From positions 1 through 64,000 of the forward strand of contig NZ_JAUYQD010000069.1 of the NCBI RefSeq assembly GCF_030697375.1: a stretch of DNA of 64,000 nucleotides, written 5' to 3'. Numbering within the stretch: the stretch's first letter is position 1; each line of letters starts with the position of its first letter. The position numbers and the translations under genes are program-made. Below the pieces are notes generated by a model, which made no database searches, was not told where the DNA came from, and saw nothing but the letters and a program-made list of their open reading frames with translations. The stretch is from Rhodoferax sp. Its GTDB lineage: Bacteria > Pseudomonadota > Gammaproteobacteria > Burkholderiales > Burkholderiaceae_C. This document shows, one piece after another, positions 9,030 to 17,662 of the stretch.

Positions 9030-11212
9030 ACTACGACAAGGGAGGGATGAATGTGGCACGGCGGGCGCTGCGCGAGTTGGTGCAGGAACTGGCCTTGGGT
9101 TATGCCTGGATCGGCCTGGTGCCCTCGTGGAAAGCGGGGGTGTTTTTGGCGGCACTCACCTGGATACAGCCGCTGGCCGGCGCGGTGGGCCTGCTGGCGG
9201 CCCTGTCGGCCTGGGCGGCCGCGCATATTGCCGGAGCGGACGCGGCTGAGCGGCCGGTGGCGGTGTTCAACGGCCTGCTCAGCGGCCTGTTTGTCGTGCA
9301 TGTGTGGGCCGCTGGTGCAAGCGTGTGTGCGCTGGCCGTGTTGGGCGGTGTGCTGAGCGGATGGCTCAGCGTGGTGCTGGGGCGCCTGAGCGGTTCGCTC
9401 TTGACGCTGCCGATTCTGAGTCTGCCCTACGCGCTGGTGGCCATGCTTACCAGTGCGGCAGGCGGTAGCCTGTCAACCTTGCAGCCCCATGCCTATGTGG
9501 CACCACCTGCCTACTTTGGCGGGCATGTGGATGCCTTTTTCAATGCCTTTGGCGCACTGTATTTTTATACCAGCCCGCTGATGGGGGCTGCCGTGCTGGC
9601 GGTCTTGCTGGTGTTCTCGCGTTACTACGCGGTGCTGGCCCTGCTGGGTTACGGCGCCGCCGCCTTGTGCCTGGGCACCCTGGGCGCAGCGCCCGAGCAT
9701 CTGGCGTCCACCGCCTGGGACAGCAGCGCCATTCTGGCGGCCTTGCTGGTCGGTGGTTTGTTTGCCACGCCTTCGTTCTTGACCGCCGGCCTGGGCGTGC
9801 TGGCAGCGGTGTTTGCCGCCTGGCTGGCATTGGCGCTGGGGCGCATCAGCAACGTGGCCCACCTGTTGCCGCACTCTGTGCCTTTTGTCATGGCGGCGTG
9901 GCTGGTGTTGTACGCCGCGGTGCACAACGTGCGCATCGCCAACCGTTTCAATATGCACCTGCCCGACTTCCCCGAGCGCACCCATGCCCGCACCCGCATC
10001 GCCAAGGCGCGCATGGGCTCGCCGGGCAGTGTGCCGCTGGCGCTGCCGTTTGCGGGGGCGTGGACGGTGTCGCAGGGCTTCTCCGGCGAGCACACCCACC
10101 GGGGCTTGTGGCGCCACGCCTTGGACTTTGTGGTGCTCCAAGACGGCAAAAGCTTTGCGGGCCGTGGCAGCCGGCTGGAGGATTTTTACTGCTACAACCA
10201 GCCGGTGTTGTCACCCGCCTATGGTCAGGTGTGGCAGGTGATTGCCCATATTGCCGACAACTTGCCGGGCAGCATCAACGTGGTGGACAACTGGGGCAAC
10301 TATGTGGTGATCCGCATGGCCAACGGCAAATTTGTGCTGCTGGCCCACCTCAAACCCGAGAGCGTGGTGGTGCAAGCCGGGGCCTGGGTGAAGCCCGGCG
10401 ATGTGCTGGGCTATTGCGGAAACTCCGGCCGCTCACCCCAGCCGCACATCCACATGCATGTGCAGACCGCCGCCGAAGCCGGCTCGCCGACGGCACCGTT
10501 TCATCTGGCCAGCGTGATGGTCGAAGAGCAGCCCGTCAGTGCCCGTTTTGAGCTGGCCGTGGTGCCCGCGACCGGCGCCACGCTGTGGGCTGCGCAGGAG
10601 GGCGATGCACGCCCCCTGTATTTGTTGGCCGGGCGCGGCCTGCACTACCGTGTAGCGCGCAATGGAGCGCCTGCGGTGGACTGGTCCTTGCACTGTGAGG
10701 TGGATGCGCTGGGGCGCATGGTGCTGGTCTCCAGTGCCGGGGCGCGCTGCGTGGCCGAGTCCACCTGGGCGGTGTTCTCCTGCTACGAGCGCAATGGTGT
10801 GGCCGACCCCTGGCTGGATGTGTGGCTGCTGGCCTGCGGCTACACACCCGCTGCCATGCAAGTGCTGCAGTGGCAGGACCACTGCACATCGGCCAGCCTA
10901 TTGCCAAGGATCGGTGCGCGTTGGCTGGCCGTGTTGGCCTGGCCGGTGGCCGCATTTGTGCGCAGCCACTATGCACGCCGGTGGGATACGCAGGCCCAAG
11001 GTTGGCGCCAGTCGGTCCAGCATCGCCAAGCTCTGCTGGGCTTGGATGCCCGATTGGAAGCGCTCATCGTGCCGCAACTGGGTTGTACAACCCTGACGGC
11101 ACAGGTCGGGCGCGATCACTTGGTTTTTCAGGCCGCCCGCTCTTTTCAACGCGCCGATCTGGGCGTGCCCGCTTGGGACCTGCCGCTGCGGCTGTCTGCA
11201 GTTTTGACCTAG
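9026..11212 (+). CDS. Urea-transporter-like channel fused to M23 peptidase domain
   Basis: A 728-aa fusion. Residues about 1-300 are strongly hydrophobic with around ten membrane segments and two proline-bearing signature loops (LPILSLPYALVAML and LPHSVPFVMAAWL), as expected for the internally duplicated UT family. Residues about 335-500 form a LytM/M23 zinc metallopeptidase domain with His364-x2-Asp367 (RHALDF) and His474/His476 (PHIHMHV), so the zinc site looks intact. A C-terminal region of about 220 aa is unassigned. The start at 9026 overlaps the previous stop by ATGA. A later ATG at 9047 or GTG at 9053 follows a GGGAGG tract and is a real alternative. UT channels pass urea and small amides; M23 enzymes cut peptidoglycan cross-bridges. 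Topology should put the peptidase in the periplasm. Confidence 0.82.
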   Translation: MNYDKGGMNVARRALRELVQELALGYAWIGLVPSWKAGVFLAALTWIQPLAGAVGLLAALSAWAAAHIAGADAAERPVAVFNGLLSGLFVVHVWAAGASVCALAVLGGVLSGWLSVVLGRLSGSLLTLPILSLPYALVAMLTSAAGGSLSTLQPHAYVAPPAYFGGHVDAFFNAFGALYFYTSPLMGAAVLAVLLVFSRYYAVLALLGYGAAALCLGTLGAAPEHLASTAWDSSAILAALLVGGLFATPSFLTAGLGVLAAVFAAWLALALGRISNVAHLLPHSVPFVMAAWLVLYAAVHNVRIANRFNMHLPDFPERTHARTRIAKARMGSPGSVPLALPFAGAWTVSQGFSGEHTHRGLWRHALDFVVLQDGKSFAGRGSRLEDFYCYNQPVLSPAYGQVWQVIAHIADNLPGSINVVDNWGNYVVIRMANGKFVLLAHLKPESVVVQAGAWVKPGDVLGYCGNSGRSPQPHIHMHVQTAAEAGSPTAPFHLASVMVEEQPVSARFELAVVPATGATLWAAQEGDARPLYLLAGRGLHYRVARNGAPAVDWSLHCEVDALGRMVLVSSAGARCVAESTWAVFSCYERNGVADPWLDVWLLACGYTPAAMQVLQWQDHCTSASLLPRIGARWLAVLAWPVAAFVRSHYARRWDTQAQGWRQSVQHRQALLGLDARLEALIVPQLGCTTLTAQVGRDHLVFQAARSFQRADLGVPAWDLPLRLSAVLT

Positions 11213-11222
11213 GAGATACCCC

Positions 11223-12191
11223 ATGAACCCCATAAAACCCATGAACGCTTTCAATCTTTTTCGAATTCCTGCGCGGTGGCACGCCCTCCCATACACGCTG
11301 GCATGCGGCGCGCTGGGTGCATTGGTGGCGCACGCAGCATGGGCGCATGAAAGCCCTGCCCAGCAAACCCAGGCTTTGCCAGGGAAGACCTGGGTGTTGG
11401 ATGGCCATGCCCTACCTCTGGGCGACGGCAAAGTCAGCACCCGTCCCCAAGCCGGCCATGTGTACGCATGCAACACGCGCTTCATGGGACGCGGGGCGTT
11501 TCGGGACGGCGATTGGATTTCCGGCATGACCTGGGACGAAGGGCGGAAAATTTTTGTGCAAGGCGACGTGGCCTGGCCGGAAGCGCAATTTGCACTGAAC
11601 CACACGGGCGCACAACGCGTTCTCAGTGGCAACGGCTTGCCGGTGGGCGGCTCCACGGGCGTGTTCCCGGTGCAGCGCAGTGACCCTGCGTTCCAGGTGG
11701 ACCGCAACCCCAACCACATTGCGGCGCAGCGGGTGGAGGTTGCGCTGCCGGCCCAGCCAGAGGTCCTGGCCCAGCCCGGCTGCGTGCCCATGGGCAGGGT
11801 GGGGGTGATGCGCAATGGCGTGGCCCTGTTCAATGCACTCGATGGCGAAGGGCGTGACGCCGTGGCGCACAAAGTGCAGGACCATTGCGGTGGACACCCG
11901 GAGCGCTCGGGCAGCTACCACTACCACGGCAACAGCCTGTGTGTGCCGGGTGCCAGCGAAAACAACACGCTGGTGGGTTACGCGCTGGATGGTTTTGGCA
12001 TCACCAGCATGTTCGATGAAAACGGCCGCGAGCTGACCAATGCCGACCTGGACGAATGCCACGGCCGCGTGAGCCGCATCGTGTGGGATGGCAAAGAAGT
12101 GGAGATGTACCACTACGTGCTCACGCGGGAGTACCCCTACACCGTGGGTTGTTTCAGGGGGAAGGCGGCACTTTCGCTACAAAATAGATAG
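11223..12191 (+). CDS. Secreted YHYH-domain protein
   Basis: A 322-aa protein with a signal peptide (hydrophobic core at about 22-38, cleavage near AWA-H). It ends in a YHYH domain marked by GSYHYHGNSLC, LVGYALDGFGI, the LDECHGR segment and a final YHYVLTREYPYTVGCF. The YHYH family is of unknown function and is often secreted or lipid-anchored; the His and Cys pattern suggests metal binding, which is inference. An AGGAG site 7 nt before the ATG supports this start. It is the last gene of the 3108 operon (10 bp gap). The final residues and the TAG stop are supplied by a copy of the dispersed repeat at 12176-12223, so the original C-terminus may have been changed. Confidence 0.85.
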   Translation: MNPIKPMNAFNLFRIPARWHALPYTLACGALGALVAHAAWAHESPAQQTQALPGKTWVLDGHALPLGDGKVSTRPQAGHVYACNTRFMGRGAFRDGDWISGMTWDEGRKIFVQGDVAWPEAQFALNHTGAQRVLSGNGLPVGGSTGVFPVQRSDPAFQVDRNPNHIAAQRVEVALPAQPEVLAQPGCVPMGRVGVMRNGVALFNALDGEGRDAVAHKVQDHCGGHPERSGSYHYHGNSLCVPGASENNTLVGYALDGFGITSMFDENGRELTNADLDECHGRVSRIVWDGKEVEMYHYVLTREYPYTVGCFRGKAALSLQNR

Positions 12192-12223
12192 CTGCTTGCG
12201 CAATGTTTACGGGGGCTAGAGGC
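12176..12223 (+). repeat. Dispersed repeat copy at the end of the YHYH gene
   Basis: The pattern is GCTAC, an A/T-rich tract, ATAGCTGCTTGCGCA, a variable 6-8 nt and then GGGGGCTAGAGG. It lies between convergent genes, contains the stop codon of the YHYH gene and fills the whole gap to the cytochrome gene. It shares core and order with the copies near 39.9, 51.1, 53.2 and 57.4 kb. Confidence 0.85.
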
Positions 12224-13504
12224 CTATTTTGCTTGCAAAACCTCCAGTTCTGAGACCTCGGATGCCTGGTTTCCCCAGGCTTGCCGAATGAAGGTCAGCA
12301 CATCGGCCAGCTCACGGTTGCCCAGGGCCTGTCCAAAAGGGGGCATGCCATAGGGCCGCGGATTCCTGGCGGTCACGGGGGCAAAGCCACCACCCACCAG
12401 CACACGCACCAGGTTGGCCGATGTGGGCAGGGTCACGGCGCGGTTTCCGGCCAGGGCCGGATAGATGCCCGTGACGCCTTGCCCCTGGTCGCCATGGCAG
12501 TTGGCGCAGTGGTGTTCGTACATTTTGGCGCCGCGCTGCACCACCTGCGTGTTGGCGGGTAGCACCGCTTCAGCGCGTGCTCTCACCGGGGGCAGGTCCT
12601 TGAGGTAGCTTGCCATGGCGCCCAGGTCGTCCTCCGACAGGTACTGGGTGCTGCCAAAGACCACCTCGGCCATGGGCCCGCTGACGTTCCCGGATCTGGA
12701 CACACCCGCTTGCAGCAAATCGACGACTTCAGAGTCTGCCCATTCGGCCACGCTGGCCTCTTGTCGGGATAGCAGCGAGGGCGCATACCACTTCTGCGCG
12801 GGCATGGCCCCACCGCTGAACAGCGCAGTCGCGGATGTGCCACCCAGCGCATTGCGTGGTGAATGGCAGGCGGCACAGTGCCCCAGCCCCTGCACCAGGT
12901 AGCGGCCGCGATTCCACGCATCGGATTTTTCCGGCTGTGTTGGGTCGCGTTCGGGCGTGAAGAACAGGGCGCGCCACACCGCCAATGCCGCTTGGGTGCT
13001 GAAGGGAAAGCGCAGCGCATGGGGCGTGGCGGGCCGCTCCACGGGTGCCAGGCTGCGCAGGTAGGCAAACAGGGCGTCGGAATCGTCGCGCGTGACCCGC
13101 GTGAATTGCGGGTAAGGAAAGGCGGGGTACAGCAAGTGCCCATCTTTGGAACGCCCGTTGTGCAGGGCGCGCCAGAAGTGCGTGGCGTTCCAGGTGCCCA
13201 GGCCGGTCTGGGGGGCCGGCGTCAGGTTGCCGGCGTAGACCACGCCAAAGGGCGTGTCGATGCCCCGGCCACCGGCGTATGCGGCGCCGCCCGCTTGGGT
13301 GTGGCAGGACTGGCAGTTGCCCGCGCGCGCCAGGTAGGCACCGCGCTGAATCTGCAACGCCGTCGGTGCCGGGTCGGCCACAGCCTGGGCCATGTCCGGC
13401 TCGTCGCGCAGGTTCAATGCAAGGACGGCCCCGCCCAAGGCGGCGACGGTCAGCGCCACCAGGACCAACACCCTTGGCCACTTGCGCGGTCTGGAGGGGT
13501 TCAT
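12224..13504 (-). CDS. Triheme cytochrome c, dehydrogenase-subunit type
   Basis: A 426-aa protein with a membrane anchor or uncleaved signal (about residues 11-30) and three CXXCH heme sites: CQSCH near 71, CAACH near 221 and CANCH near 350. Spacing and sequence around the first site (RGAYLARAGNCQSCH) match the cytochrome subunit of membrane-bound gluconate, alcohol or sorbitol dehydrogenases, which pass electrons to quinone or an oxidase. No dehydrogenase catalytic subunit is in the window, so it is an orphan here. The start at 13504 overlaps the stop of the diheme cytochrome gene by ATGA; an upstream in-frame Met lies inside that gene and is rejected. Confidence 0.9.
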   Translation of the reverse strand: MNPSRPRKWPRVLVLVALTVAALGGAVLALNLRDEPDMAQAVADPAPTALQIQRGAYLARAGNCQSCHTQAGGAAYAGGRGIDTPFGVVYAGNLTPAPQTGLGTWNATHFWRALHNGRSKDGHLLYPAFPYPQFTRVTRDDSDALFAYLRSLAPVERPATPHALRFPFSTQAALAVWRALFFTPERDPTQPEKSDAWNRGRYLVQGLGHCAACHSPRNALGGTSATALFSGGAMPAQKWYAPSLLSRQEASVAEWADSEVVDLLQAGVSRSGNVSGPMAEVVFGSTQYLSEDDLGAMASYLKDLPPVRARAEAVLPANTQVVQRGAKMYEHHCANCHGDQGQGVTGIYPALAGNRAVTLPTSANLVRVLVGGGFAPVTARNPRPYGMPPFGQALGNRELADVLTFIRQAWGNQASEVSELEVLQAK

Positions 13505-14238
13505 GGTTTCTCTCGCTTGCAGGGGTTGGACGTTTGTGTTTCTGCGGGTGCGGGGTGGCTGTTGGTGGGCACCGGCTGGGAGGCCAGCCAGTTGCTCACC
13601 GCGTGCAAGTCGTCCGGGGTCAGGCGCTGGGCCACCTGGGCCATGCAATCCGGCGCAGTGGCCCGGCGCAAACCGGTTTTCCAGGCGCCCATTTGGGCCA
13701 CCACATAGTCGCGCGGCAGCCCCAGCAGGCCCGGGGTCGATGGCAAACGCCCCGTCAGGGCCGCCCCGTGGCAGCTCACGCAGGCCGCCATGCCGCGCCG
13801 TGGATCACCCCGTAGGACCAGTTGTTCGCCTGCCGCCAGCACTGTGGGCGCGGCGCCTGTGGTTGGGGGCGCAGGGTAGGGCAGGTCCAGCGCGCTGAAA
13901 TACTGCGCTATTTCCAGCAGGTAGGCATCCGACATGTTTTCCAGCAGATAGGCCATCGCCGGGTAGTTGCGCCGGCGTTCGCGGAAATTGCGCAACTGCT
14001 GGTACAGGTAGCCCGCCGGTTTGCCCGCAATCCGTGGGAAATAGCCCTGGTTGGTGGCGACACCTTCTTTGCCATGGCAGAGCGTGCAGGCCTGCATGCG
14101 CTGGGCCATGGTGTCCGGCACCTGGTGGGGGGCTGCGGCGTGCGCCATGGGGCCCCATGCAAGGCAGCAGGTTAAAGACGCCATGGCGGTGAAAGCCAGA
14201 GTTTTGGCGGTGGAGGTACAGCGGCGGATTGGCATCAT
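13501..14238 (-). CDS. Diheme cytochrome c4-like protein
   Basis: A 245-aa secreted protein. The signal peptide ends near AHA-A (residue about 34), and two c-type heme motifs follow, CTLCH near residue 52 and CVSCH near 154. This is the two-domain layout of cytochrome c4 and of the small cytochromes paired with triheme subunits. It should carry electrons in the periplasm, probably to or from the triheme protein it overlaps. Its ATG directly follows the TAA of the chimeric lrg gene, without a clear ribosome-binding site of its own, so translation may depend on coupling. A second Met one codon later is an alternative start. Confidence 0.88.
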   Translation of the reverse strand: MMPIRRCTSTAKTLAFTAMASLTCCLAWGPMAHAAAPHQVPDTMAQRMQACTLCHGKEGVATNQGYFPRIAGKPAGYLYQQLRNFRERRRNYPAMAYLLENMSDAYLLEIAQYFSALDLPYPAPPTTGAAPTVLAAGEQLVLRGDPRRGMAACVSCHGAALTGRLPSTPGLLGLPRDYVVAQMGAWKTGLRRATAPDCMAQVAQRLTPDDLHAVSNWLASQPVPTNSHPAPAETQTSNPCKREKP

Positions 14239-14661
14239 TTACAACAGAAAACCCCTGGCGTGGAACAGGCCCATGGCCAGCGGAACCAGCAGGGCAGTAG
14301 CGACACCGTTCAGGCCCATGGCCAGTGCTGCAAAGGCGCCTGCGGTTGCGTTGAACTGAAGTTCACGGGCAGTGCCGATGGCGTGTGCCGTCAGGCCGAT
14401 GGCAAATCCGCACACGGCGGGGTCGTTGATGCCCGCGATGCTGGGCAGGAGCAAGAGCATGAAGTGCTGCAACAGCTGGCGGGTCGTTTTTTCGAAGGAC
14501 GCGGGCACCTTGCCCCGCCTAGCCAATGCCAGGAAAAGCAGGAGCATCCCGGCCAAGGGGCCCGGGAGCGGAAGACCCGCCATTCGCACCACGGCCTCAC
14601 CGGTGAACTGGAAGGCGAAGAGGGCAGCGATGGCGCACGCCCCGTGTGCAATGGGCTTCAT
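14239..14661 (-). pseudogene. Chimeric LrgA-LrgB remnant, in-frame fusion
   Basis: A 140-aa hydrophobic protein. Residues 1-78 match CidA/LrgA holin-like proteins (LPLPGPLAGMLLLFLALA, then a conserved QLLQHFMLLLLPSIAGI segment). Residues from about 80 to the end match the extreme C-terminus of LrgB (CGFAIGLTAHAIGTAREL, then TAGAFAALAMGLNGV). The end of LrgA and about three quarters of LrgB are missing. In most genomes lrgA and lrgB are adjacent, so an internal deletion that kept the frame explains this gene. LrgA/CidA and LrgB/CidB take part in murein hydrolase control and, in some bacteria, small-acid transport. Whether this chimera works is unknown. It lies between ccoG and the cytochrome genes and abuts the latter. 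An in-frame ATG at 14676 is also possible; neither has a good Shine-Dalgarno. Confidence 0.8.
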
Positions 14662-14694
14662 GATTGGGTGCACCATGGGCTTGGAAGCCCAGCG

Positions 14695-16137
14695 TCAGCG
14701 TGGAACATGGAAGGTGGAGCGCTCCAGCACCTGATGGCCGTCATGCTCCCCACCCAGCAGCTGGACCTCAAAGTGGAAGGAAACGGTCTGCCCGGCCCGT
14801 GCCGCCGCTTGCGTGCTGGGCAAACGCACGCCCACGGGGACGGTGTGTTCCTCAACTGGGCCCAGCTCCACCTCCAGCGGATGGCGCAGTGCCAAGCCCA
14901 GCGGCCCTGCCACACCAATCCGGTAACGCTGTGTGGATTCGGTGGCGTTCATGAGGTGCAGGCGGTAGATGTTGTCCACAGCGCCATCGTTGGCCGTACG
15001 GGCCATCACCCCCCGGTCGCGGATGATGTCCATGCGCACCGGGCTGCGCTGGGCGATGCTGACGACCAAGGCGGTCGTGACGGTCAGCAACAGCGCGCCG
15101 TACAGGAGCACCCGGGCGCGCAACACCCTTTTGAGCAGGGTGGCCTTGTCCCAGCCATGGGCCAGACCGTTTTCCGTGGCGTAACGGATCAGCCCCCGGG
15201 GGTAGTGCATCTGGTCCATGACCGAATCGCACACGTCAATACACGCTGCGCACCCGATGCAGTTGCTTTGCAGGCCCTTGCGGATGTCGATGCCGGTGGG
15301 GCACACCTGCACGCACAGGGTGCAGTCGATGCAGTCGCCCAGCCCCAGGGACTTGGGGTCTGCCGTGCGCGGGCGCGAGCCGCGCGACTCCCCCCGCGCC
15401 GCGTCGTAGCCGATGACCAGGGTGTCGCGGTCCAGCATGGCGCCCTGAAAGCGGGCGTAGGGGCACATGTGTTTGCACACCTGCTCGCGCAGATAGCCCG
15501 CGTTGCCATAGGTGGCCAGTCCGTAAAACAGAATCCAGAACGCCTCCCACGGGCCCATGCCCAGCGTGGGGAGGGTGGCCGCCAGGGTTTGAATGGGGGT
15601 GAAGTAGCCGACAAAGGTGAAACCCGTCCACAGGCTCAGGCCCAACCAGAGGATTTGTTTGCTGGTTTTGCGGGCCAGCTTTTCAGGGCTCCAGGCCATC
15701 CCATCCAAGCGCTTGCGTGCATGGTGATTGCCTTCGGTATGGCGTTCTATCCACAAAAAAATCTCGGTGTACACCGTTTGCGGACAGGCAAAGCCGCACC
15801 ACAAGCGTCCGGCCACGGCGGTGAAGAAGAACAGCGCCAAGGCCGACACCATCAGCAGCACCGCCAGGTAGACCAGATCTTGCGGATACAGCGCCAGCCC
15901 AAACAGAAAGAAGCGCTGGCCTTGCAGGTCGAACAGCACCGCCTGCCGCCCGTTCCATTGCAGCCAGGGCATGCCATAAAACACCAGCTGCGTGATCCAC
16001 ACCAGGGCCCAGCGCCAGGCGGCAAACCAGCCGGTGACGGCGCGGACGTAAATTTTGTTTTTGGCCTCCACCACCCACAGGCCGGACGAAGGGGCGGTAT
16101 CGGTGGCAGCGAAGATGGGAATGAATTTGTCGGACAT
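14695..16137 (-). CDS. ccoG: CcoG/FixG-type cytochrome oxidase maturation protein
   Basis: Membrane ferredoxin-like protein of 480 aa, needed for copper delivery to cbb3-type oxidase. It has N-terminal membrane segments (about residues 35-57 and 84-108), the CGFACPQTVY motif, further membrane helices near 160-215, then two 4Fe-4S sites (CIDCTLCVQVCP and CIGCAACIDVC). A last membrane helix near 340 precedes an immunoglobulin-like periplasmic C-terminal domain. Length and motif order fit CcoG/RdxA exactly. The ccoNOP structural genes are not in the window. It is the first gene of a minus-strand group that continues into the lrg chimera and two cytochromes c, so the group may belong to respiratory electron transfer. 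Confidence 0.93.
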   Translation of the reverse strand: MSDKFIPIFAATDTAPSSGLWVVEAKNKIYVRAVTGWFAAWRWALVWITQLVFYGMPWLQWNGRQAVLFDLQGQRFFLFGLALYPQDLVYLAVLLMVSALALFFFTAVAGRLWCGFACPQTVYTEIFLWIERHTEGNHHARKRLDGMAWSPEKLARKTSKQILWLGLSLWTGFTFVGYFTPIQTLAATLPTLGMGPWEAFWILFYGLATYGNAGYLREQVCKHMCPYARFQGAMLDRDTLVIGYDAARGESRGSRPRTADPKSLGLGDCIDCTLCVQVCPTGIDIRKGLQSNCIGCAACIDVCDSVMDQMHYPRGLIRYATENGLAHGWDKATLLKRVLRARVLLYGALLLTVTTALVVSIAQRSPVRMDIIRDRGVMARTANDGAVDNIYRLHLMNATESTQRYRIGVAGPLGLALRHPLEVELGPVEEHTVPVGVRLPSTQAAARAGQTVSFHFEVQLLGGEHDGHQVLERSTFHVPR

Positions 16138-16228
16138 GGCCCTGACTGTGCCCGCAACCCATCTGTTTTGGTAGATTCAGTTTCGTGATAAAAAACCATA
16201 TCAGTTTGCCCATCCACCCGGTACCTCT

Positions 16229-17662
16229 ATGAAACGCTACGAGCGGTATGCGCAGGAAATCACGGCGCTCATCAAGGCCCAGACCCTGCGCCCTGGCGAG
16301 CGGCTGCCTTCGGTGCGCCAAGCCAGTGCCAGCCGCAAGATCAGTCCATCCACCGTTTTTGAGGCCTATTACCTGCTGGAGGCCCGAGGGCTGATCCAGG
16401 CCAAGCCCCGCTCCGGCTACTACGTCAGCGCCCAACTGGTGCCCGCGCAGGCGGAGCCGGCGACCGCGCTGCCAGGTTCGCAATCAACCCTGGTGTCCAT
16501 CAGCGATCTGGTGTTTGAGGTGCTGGAGTCCACCCGCCATCTGGACGTGGTGCCGCTGGGCTCGGCCTTTCCCAGCCCCAGCCTGTTTCCCCTGGACAAA
16601 CTGGCACGCGGCCTGACACCGGCCATGCGCAAGCTGGAGCCGGACCGCATGGTGGAGGACCTGACGATTGGCAACGAACGTTTGCGCCGCCAGATCGGCC
16701 TGCGGTATGCGATGCACGGGGCGGTGGTGGAGGCAGAAGAAATTGTCATCACCAATGGCGCCATGGAGGCCTTGAACCTGTGCCTGCAGGCCGTTACCCA
16801 GCCGGGCGATGTGGTGGCGGTGGAGTCCCCCACGTTTTATTCGGCCCTGCAGGCTTTGGAGCGCTTGAATTTACGCGCCGTCGAGGTGGCCACCCATCCG
16901 CGTGACGGGGTGGACCTGGATTCGCTGGCGCAGGTGTTGCAGCGCCACCCGGTGAAGGCCTGCTGGTTCATGCCGAATTTTCAGAACCCCCTGGGCAGTC
17001 TGATGCCCGACCGCCGCAAGCAGGCCTTGGTCGAATTGCTGGCCCGCCATGGTGTGCCCTTGATCGAGGATGACGTGTATGGCGAGCTGTACTTTGGGCT
17101 AGAGCGGCCCTTGCCCGCCAAGGTGCATGACCGCCAGGGCCTGGTGATGCACTGCAGCTCTTTTTCCAAATGCCTGGCGCCCGGCTACCGCGTGGGCTGG
17201 GTGGCGGCGGGGCGGTTTGCCCAAACCGTGCAGCGCCTGAAGCTGATGACCACGCTCTCGACCGCCATCCCTTCGCAGTTGGCCATTTCAGACTATTTGC
17301 AGGGGAGTGGCTACGAGCGCCATTTGCGGCAATTGCGCCAGGTGTTGGCGTCGCAGCAGGCGCGGGCCCTGGACCTGATTGCCCGGCATTTTCCGGAAGG
17401 AACGCGGGTGACGCGGCCCGAAGGCGGGTACTTTTTGTGGCTGGAGTTGCCCCCGCAGGTGGATGCATTGCAGTTGCACCGCCGGGCGCTGGCGCAGCGC
17501 ATCAGCATCGCCCCGGGCCACCTGTTTTCGGCGGACCGGCGCTTTCGCCACTGCCTGCGTCTGAACTACGGCTACCCCGGTGATGCGCGCCTGGACGACG
17601 CGCTGAAAACCGTGGGCCAACTCGCCCATGGGCTGTGTGGCAACCCCCAAAGTGCTGCTTAA
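16229..17662 (+). CDS. MocR-type GntR/aminotransferase transcription regulator
   Basis: A 477-aa regulator. The N-terminal GntR winged helix is at residues 1-75 (LRPGERLPSVRQ, SPSTVFEAYYLLEARG). It is fused to a fold-type-I aminotransferase domain with the PLP Lys314 in SSFSKCLAPGYRVGW and the usual FQNPLG and DDVYGE segments. MocR proteins use PLP or an aldimine as effector; PdxR and GabR are examples, and the target here is unknown. It is divergent from ccoG across 91 bp and its stop codon overlaps that of the convergent FAD subunit gene by a few bases. There is no obvious partner gene on its own strand. Confidence 0.93.
   Translation: MKRYERYAQEITALIKAQTLRPGERLPSVRQASASRKISPSTVFEAYYLLEARGLIQAKPRSGYYVSAQLVPAQAEPATALPGSQSTLVSISDLVFEVLESTRHLDVVPLGSAFPSPSLFPLDKLARGLTPAMRKLEPDRMVEDLTIGNERLRRQIGLRYAMHGAVVEAEEIVITNGAMEALNLCLQAVTQPGDVVAVESPTFYSALQALERLNLRAVEVATHPRDGVDLDSLAQVLQRHPVKACWFMPNFQNPLGSLMPDRRKQALVELLARHGVPLIEDDVYGELYFGLERPLPAKVHDRQGLVMHCSSFSKCLAPGYRVGWVAAGRFAQTVQRLKLMTTLSTAIPSQLAISDYLQGSGYERHLRQLRQVLASQQARALDLIARHFPEGTRVTRPEGGYFLWLELPPQVDALQLHRRALAQRISIAPGHLFSADRRFRHCLRLNYGYPGDARLDDALKTVGQLAHGLCGNPQSAA

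Noticed and set aside
14260-16188. A 642-codon open frame antisense to ccoG and the lrg chimera
   Set aside because: It covers two minus-strand genes with strong family motifs and has no recognisable domain; it is typical GC-driven shadow coding.
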